Assembly: GCA_002746535.1 (NCBI GenBank)
Contig: NVWA01000001.1
Coordinates: 186,001-250,000 of the forward strand
Length of the DNA stretch: 64,000 nucleotides
DNA from: Planctomycetota bacterium
GTDB lineage: Bacteria; Planctomycetota; GCA-2746535
Reading direction: 5' to 3'
In this document: piece after piece, positions 63,188-64,000 of the stretch
Position numbering within the stretch: position 1 is the first letter of the stretch
Layout of the letters: each line of letters begins with the position of its first letter
The notes under the pieces: generated by a model
The model's input: the letters and a program-made list of their open reading frames with translations, nothing else
The model's database searches: none
What the model was told of the DNA's origin: nothing
Made by a program: the position numbers and the translations under genes

Positions 63188-63202
63188 TGGTATTAACTTT
63201 GC
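63188..63202 (+). promoter_or_regulatory. Sigma-54 promoter (-24/-12) of flgB
   Basis: TGGTATTAACTTTGC: GG (63189-63190) and GC (63201-63202) are separated by exactly 10 nt, the sigma-54 spacing, with TGG at -24 and TTGCT at -12. Transcription would start near 63213-63215, about 28 nt before the flgB ATG at 63242. Confidence 0.8.
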
Positions 63203-63241
63203 TTATTAATGCATGAAATAGAAATTTATTGGGGAATAAAA

Positions 63242-63688
63242 ATGGGAATTGGAAGAATATTATTTTCAGGAAAAGGGACGCTACCTGTACTAGAGCGTTC
63301 AATTGCTTTTACTGAGAAAAGACAAAGAATATTGGCTCAAAATTTAGCTAATGTTGAGACAAATGGCTATAAATCGAAAGATTTAAATATAGAAGAATTT
63401 CAAAGTTTATTATCTGAAGCTATAGGTGGCAGAAGTAAAATGCATCCAAGACAATTCAAAATGAATAGTGGTAGAGATATTTCGGTGAATTCATTAAATG
63501 GCTCTTTGACTTTTAATGTCATGACACCTCAAGATGACACATCTATGAGACACGATAATAATAATGTGACTTATGAAAATGAATTATCAAAAATAGTTCA
63601 AAATGGTTTAGCTCATAGAGCTTATGCAAAATTTATTAAAGGCTCCTTTGATGGTATGACTAAAGCCATTATTGGTAGAGCCGGTTAA
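63242..63688 (+). CDS. flgB: Flagellar basal-body rod protein FlgB
   Basis: FlgB is the most cell-proximal rod protein of the flagellum. The protein has 148 aa from the ATG at 63242, which has GGGGA 6 nt upstream; the frame is open from 63209, but that would begin upstream of the predicted transcription start. Typical segments: FTEKRQRILAQNLANVETNGYKSKD near the start, given here in part as QNLANVETNGYKSKD, and the C-terminal YAKFIKGSFDGMTKAIIGR. flgC follows after 14 nt. Confidence 0.93.
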   Translation: MGIGRILFSGKGTLPVLERSIAFTEKRQRILAQNLANVETNGYKSKDLNIEEFQSLLSEAIGGRSKMHPRQFKMNSGRDISVNSLNGSLTFNVMTPQDDTSMRHDNNNVTYENELSKIVQNGLAHRAYAKFIKGSFDGMTKAIIGRAG

Positions 63689-63702
63689 CGAAAGGAAATA
63701 TA

Positions 63703-64000
63703 ATGAGTAGCATCTTTGCAAGTATGGATATTTCTACATCGGCTTTAAAAGCACAAAAAATGCGAATGGAAGTTATTGCAAATAATATTGCAAATATTAA
63801 TACCACTCATGATGAATATGGAAAGAATAATCCTTATCGAAGGAAGACAATTACATTCTCAGAAATATTAGGAAAATCTGGTGGTATCAATTCACCTGGT
63901 GGTGTTTCAGTATTGGAAATTGCAGATGATATGTCTGCTTTTAATACGAAATATGAACCAGGGCACCCAGATGCTGATGACAATGGTTATATAAAAATCC
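63703..64000 (+). CDS. flgC: Flagellar basal-body rod protein FlgC (3' end cut by window edge)
   Basis: The start of flgC: the first 99 codons are open to the end of the window. Translated parts are MSSIFASMDISTSALKAQK, then RMEVIANNIANINTTHDEYG, YRRKTITFSEIL and a terminal stretch rich in Asp before DNGYIKI. The ANNIAN motif is the usual rod-protein N-terminal signature. GGA lies 7 nt before the ATG. It is in one operon with flgB. Confidence 0.95.
   Translation, partial: MSSIFASMDISTSALKAQKMRMEVIANNIANINTTHDEYGKNNPYRRKTITFSEILGKSGGINSPGGVSVLEIADDMSAFNTKYEPGHPDADDNGYIKI

Noticed and set aside
63209-63241. N-terminal extension of FlgB to 63209
   Set aside because: That ATG lies upstream of the predicted sigma-54 transcription start, and the internal ATG has a good ribosome binding site and the normal FlgB N-terminus.
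1-64000. tRNA genes, rRNA, CRISPR arrays, insertion sequences, prophage or toxin-antitoxin loci
   Set aside because: I looked for cloverleaf patterns, regularly spaced repeats, transposase or integrase motifs and typical toxin pairs and found none that hold up by eye. A covariance-model tRNA scan and an insertion-sequence search would be decisive.

Overview
The window is one contiguous, visibly AT-rich stretch of bacterial chromosome with no tRNA, rRNA, CRISPR array, prophage or intact insertion sequence that I can see. The cell is a motile, diderm (Gram-negative type) bacterium: it has flagellar rod genes with a sigma-54 promoter, a large chemosensory operon, an outer-membrane-porin-like beta barrel, lipoproteins and a Tat-type signal. 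An FHA-Ser/Thr kinase, very long TPR proteins, an EboE homologue, a DUF2225-like protein and a heparinase II/III protein would suit the PVC superphylum (Lentisphaerae/Planctomycetes side). That placement is an inference, not something I could test.

Layout. 1-8569 is a tightly packed chemosensory operon: cheA (cut by the window edge), cheW, cheB, cheD, a CheY-like receiver, a CheX-like phosphatase, a second receiver, a receiver-histidine kinase, a third receiver and a second, full-length CheA. 8610-14102 is a sensory island. It holds single-domain receivers (one pseudogene and one remnant of a duplicated receiver among them), a DUF3365 c-type heme protein and a methyl-accepting chemotaxis protein. 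14158-20897 holds a hybrid kinase, a porin plus PstS-like pair and a PAS kinase/receiver pair.

21068-29500 (minus strand) is a nine-gene housekeeping operon: TPR protein, rpsT, DUF2225-like, RDD, yggS, proC, yggU, ribF, eboE. Its candidate promoter is overlapped by a perfect 24-bp inverted repeat. 29737-33290 (plus) is def-holA-NFACT-R protein-AsmA-like protein. 33303-40334 is mixed: Tat-type flavoprotein, aldose epimerase-like protein, an unusual sigma-54 activator, a lipoprotein, DUF6172 and MORN-like proteins. 40526-43994 is a CHASE hybrid kinase with two receivers.

44386-50284 looks like a catabolic locus: a heparinase II/III-family protein without signal peptide, an exported beta-helix protein, a GntR/LacI-type regulator and an ornithine cyclodeaminase-family gene. 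The last two share an upstream sequence motif. 50397-55708 (minus) joins an FHA-Ser/Thr kinase and an AmaP-like protein to a HAD-Nudix fusion, folB and a pteridine-reductase-like SDR, which suggests a compact pterin/folate branch. 55958-64000 (plus) runs from a MerR-like regulator and a giant TPR membrane protein into FlgN-like, FlrB/FlrC-like, carbonic anhydrase, a short ORF in a hairpin-rich segment, flgB and flgC (cut by the edge).

How it fits together: signal transduction dominates, with two CheA proteins, nine intact stand-alone receivers and five other histidine kinases. Several receivers are altered at the phosphorylation site: the CheB receiver has Asn at the phospho-acceptor position and Met at the conserved Lys, and one hybrid kinase has Glu at the acceptor. 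I regard these, the HAD-Nudix/folB/SDR cluster and the hairpin segment before flgB as the most worthwhile leads. I did not find a clear, wholly new defence or mobile system.
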